Shown here: one piece after another, positions 5,230 through 6,985 of the stretch | How positions within the stretch are numbered: position 1 is the stretch's first letter | Layout: every line of letters begins with the position of its first letter | DNA from: an uncultured Bacilli bacterium | GTDB lineage: Bacteria > Bacillota_I > Bacilli_A > RF39 > UBA660 | Direction: 5' to 3' | Assembly (NCBI GenBank): GCA_947623855.1 | Contig: CANQHW010000060.1 | Coordinates: 1 to 6,985 of the forward strand | DNA length: 6,985 bases | The notes under the pieces: model-generated | Told to the model about the DNA's origin: nothing | The model's database searches: none | Seen by the model: the letters and a program-made list of their open reading frames with translations, nothing else | Program-made: the position numbers and the translations under genes

Positions 5230-6985
5230 ATGTTTTTTAGAAATAAACATATAAGAATAAGATATGTTCTTTTAATCGTCGGACTTCTTTTATTATTAAT
5301 TATAGGTAAAGTATTTTATATTCAAGTTTTTGAGTATAATAAATTAAATGATTTAGCCCAAGACCTATGGAGTAGGAATCTTCCCATCACTGCAGATAGA
5401 GGATTGATTCTCGACCGTAATGGTAAAGTTTTAGCCGAAAATATTACTACTACTTCCTTAGTATTAATCCCTAACCAAATAACTAATAAAGAACAAGTAG
5501 CCAAAGATTTAAGTACTATTTTACATACAGATTATGAAGATATGCTAGCTCACGTAAGTAAAAAAACTTCAATTGAAAGAGTTCACCCAGAAGGAAGAGG
5601 ACTAGATTATGAAACCGCCAATAAAATTGACGAATTAGGTTATGATGGCGTTTATTTATTAAAAGAAAGTAAAAGACATTACCCATATAATACCTTACTT
5701 TCTCATACTTTAGGATTTGTCGGTATTGATAACCAAGGTTTATCTGGTTTAGAGCTTATGTATGATGAATACTTAACCGGAAGTGATGGTGCCATCAAGT
5801 ATTTTTCGGACAGTAAAGGAGGAAGACTTAAACTAAATGAAGTATATACTCCTCCCACAAGTGGGATGAATTTAACTTTAACTATTGATTTAGATATCCA
5901 ACTAGCAGTTGAAAAAGAATTAGATAATGCCATAACTAAGTATAACCCTGAACATGCTTTAATTTTAGTAATGGACCCTAAAACTGGCGAAGTTTTAGCC
6001 ATGGCTTCTCGTCCTACTTTTGATGCCAATGATTATTTAAGTGCTTCTGCTGAAGTCCGCAACCGTAACCTTCCTATCTGGATGACCTATGAACCTGGTT
6101 CTACTTTTAAAATTATAACCCTTGCTTCTTCCCTTGAAGAAAATACTGTAAATCTTTTTAAAGATACTTTTTATGATGGAGGATCTACTAATGTTGATGG
6201 CGCCACAATTCACTGTTGGAAAGGGGGCGGACATGGTGCCCAAACATTCTTACAAGTCGTGGAAAACTCTTGTAACCCAGGTTTTGTAGCTTTAGGATTA
6301 CGCTTAGGTAAAGATAAATTATTCTCCTATATAGATAAGTTTGGTTTTGGTGAAAAAACCAATATTGATTTAAATGGCGAAGCTAAAGGAATAATGTTTA
6401 ATCCTAGTAAAATTGGTAATGTTGAACTTGCTACCACTGCTTTTGGGCAAGGAATAAGTGTCACTCCTATTCAACAAGTCACTGCTGTCTCTGCAGCCAT
6501 AAATGGTGGAACTCTTTATCAACCCTATGTCGTTAAATCGATAAGTGACCCGGAAACTAATGATGCCATTATCTATAATGAACCTATAAAAAAACGGCAA
6601 GTTATAAGTGCAGAAACTTCTAAAATGGTTCGCTATGCTTTAGAAAGTGTTGTAGCTAATGGCACCGGAAGAAATGCTTATATAGAAAACTATCGGGTGG
6701 GAGGTAAAACTGGTACTGCTCAAAAAGTTCAAAATGGTTCTTATATGGTCGGCAATTATATTTTATCTTTTATGGGATTTATGCCTGCCGATGACCCTGA
6801 TTATGTTGTTTATGTCGCCGTTGATTACCCCAAAGGTGTTACCCAATATGGTGGCACGGTCTCCGCTCCAATCGCTAAAAATGTTTTAAGTAATATCATC
6901 GATATTAAAGGCATCCCTAAAACTAAAGAAGTAATGCCCAAAGAATATCAATGGTTAGATGTCAAATATAAAGTATTACCTAATG
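5230..6985 (+). CDS. Class B penicillin-binding protein, SpoVD/FtsI type, 3' end cut by window
   Basis: This is a peptidoglycan DD-transpeptidase that forms peptide cross-links outside the membrane, in division or spore cortex synthesis. The 585 visible residues show a short basic N-terminus, one membrane anchor at about 12-33, and the dimerisation/pedestal domain from about 50 to 215. That domain opens with the family signature around Asp56-Arg57-Gly58 (RGLILDRNGKVLA). The transpeptidase domain follows at about 240-560: YEPGSTFK with catalytic Ser291 and Lys294, Ser347-Cys348-Asn349 as the SxN motif, and Lys493-Thr494-Gly495 as the KTG motif. The last visible residues (WLDVKYKVLPN, from Trp575) resemble the linker and first strand of a PASTA domain, as in SpoVD. 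HCWKGGGHG and ENSCNPGF are also SpoVD-like. The usual rsmH and ftsL neighbours are absent immediately upstream. No stop occurs before the window end. Whether it is the SpoVD or the division enzyme cannot be settled here. Confidence 0.95.
   Translation, partial: MFFRNKHIRIRYVLLIVGLLLLLIIGKVFYIQVFEYNKLNDLAQDLWSRNLPITADRGLILDRNGKVLAENITTTSLVLIPNQITNKEQVAKDLSTILHTDYEDMLAHVSKKTSIERVHPEGRGLDYETANKIDELGYDGVYLLKESKRHYPYNTLLSHTLGFVGIDNQGLSGLELMYDEYLTGSDGAIKYFSDSKGGRLKLNEVYTPPTSGMNLTLTIDLDIQLAVEKELDNAITKYNPEHALILVMDPKTGEVLAMASRPTFDANDYLSASAEVRNRNLPIWMTYEPGSTFKIITLASSLEENTVNLFKDTFYDGGSTNVDGATIHCWKGGGHGAQTFLQVVENSCNPGFVALGLRLGKDKLFSYIDKFGFGEKTNIDLNGEAKGIMFNPSKIGNVELATTAFGQGISVTPIQQVTAVSAAINGGTLYQPYVVKSISDPETNDAIIYNEPIKKRQVISAETSKMVRYALESVVANGTGRNAYIENYRVGGKTGTAQKVQNGSYMVGNYILSFMGFMPADDPDYVVYVAVDYPKGVTQYGGTVSAPIAKNVLSNIIDIKGIPKTKEVMPKEYQWLDVKYKVLPN

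Noticed and set aside
5322..6600. Four minus-strand open frames (5322-5504, 5703-6029, 6037-6243, 6370-6600)
   Set aside because: All lie opposite the penicillin-binding protein gene, whose plus-strand frame carries STFK, SCN and KTG motifs. They share no family signature and are shadows.

Overview
The window looks like chromosomal DNA from a very AT-rich, low-GC Gram-positive bacterium of the Bacilli/Mollicutes-relative type. The reasons are the strong A/T bias, AAGGAGG-type ribosome binding sites, TGnTATAAT promoters, a lipoteichoic-acid-synthase-family gene and a SpoVD/FtsI-type penicillin-binding protein with the start of a PASTA tail. All 14 tryptophan codons I could place in the real genes are TGG and none is TGA, and no intact gene here ends in TGA. 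The genus cannot be named from this window.

Layout. 1-67: the last codons of an unidentified upstream gene. 57-2089 (+): a lipoteichoic acid synthase-family gene split by a one-base frameshift near 1242, so it appears as an N-terminal piece (57-1319) and a C-terminal piece (1286-2089). 2089-4107 (+): topA, DNA topoisomerase I, overlapping the previous stop codon by one base. 4098-4125: an A/T-rich hairpin that can terminate both topA and the convergent folD. 4109-4948 (-): folD, with its own extended -10 promoter. 4949-5051: a short divergent promoter region. 5052-5168 (+): a 38-residue, extremely basic protein with an excellent ribosome binding site, its own promoter and a terminator starting right after its stop codon. 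5230-6985 (+): a class B penicillin-binding protein, cut by the window end just as a probable PASTA domain begins.

Functionally the window mixes envelope synthesis (teichoic-acid polymerisation and peptidoglycan cross-linking), DNA supercoiling (topA) and one-carbon metabolism (folD). The LTA-synthase gene and topA form one translationally coupled unit. folD is transcribed alone. The 38-residue gene is probably a small independent unit, with the PBP read either from a weak promoter near 5196 or by read-through of the preceding terminator.

I see no mobile element, CRISPR array, tRNA or rRNA. The items most worth checking are the 38-residue gene and its terminator arrangement, the frameshifted LTA synthase, and the SpoVD-like cysteine pair in the PBP. 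No clearly new multi-gene system is visible.
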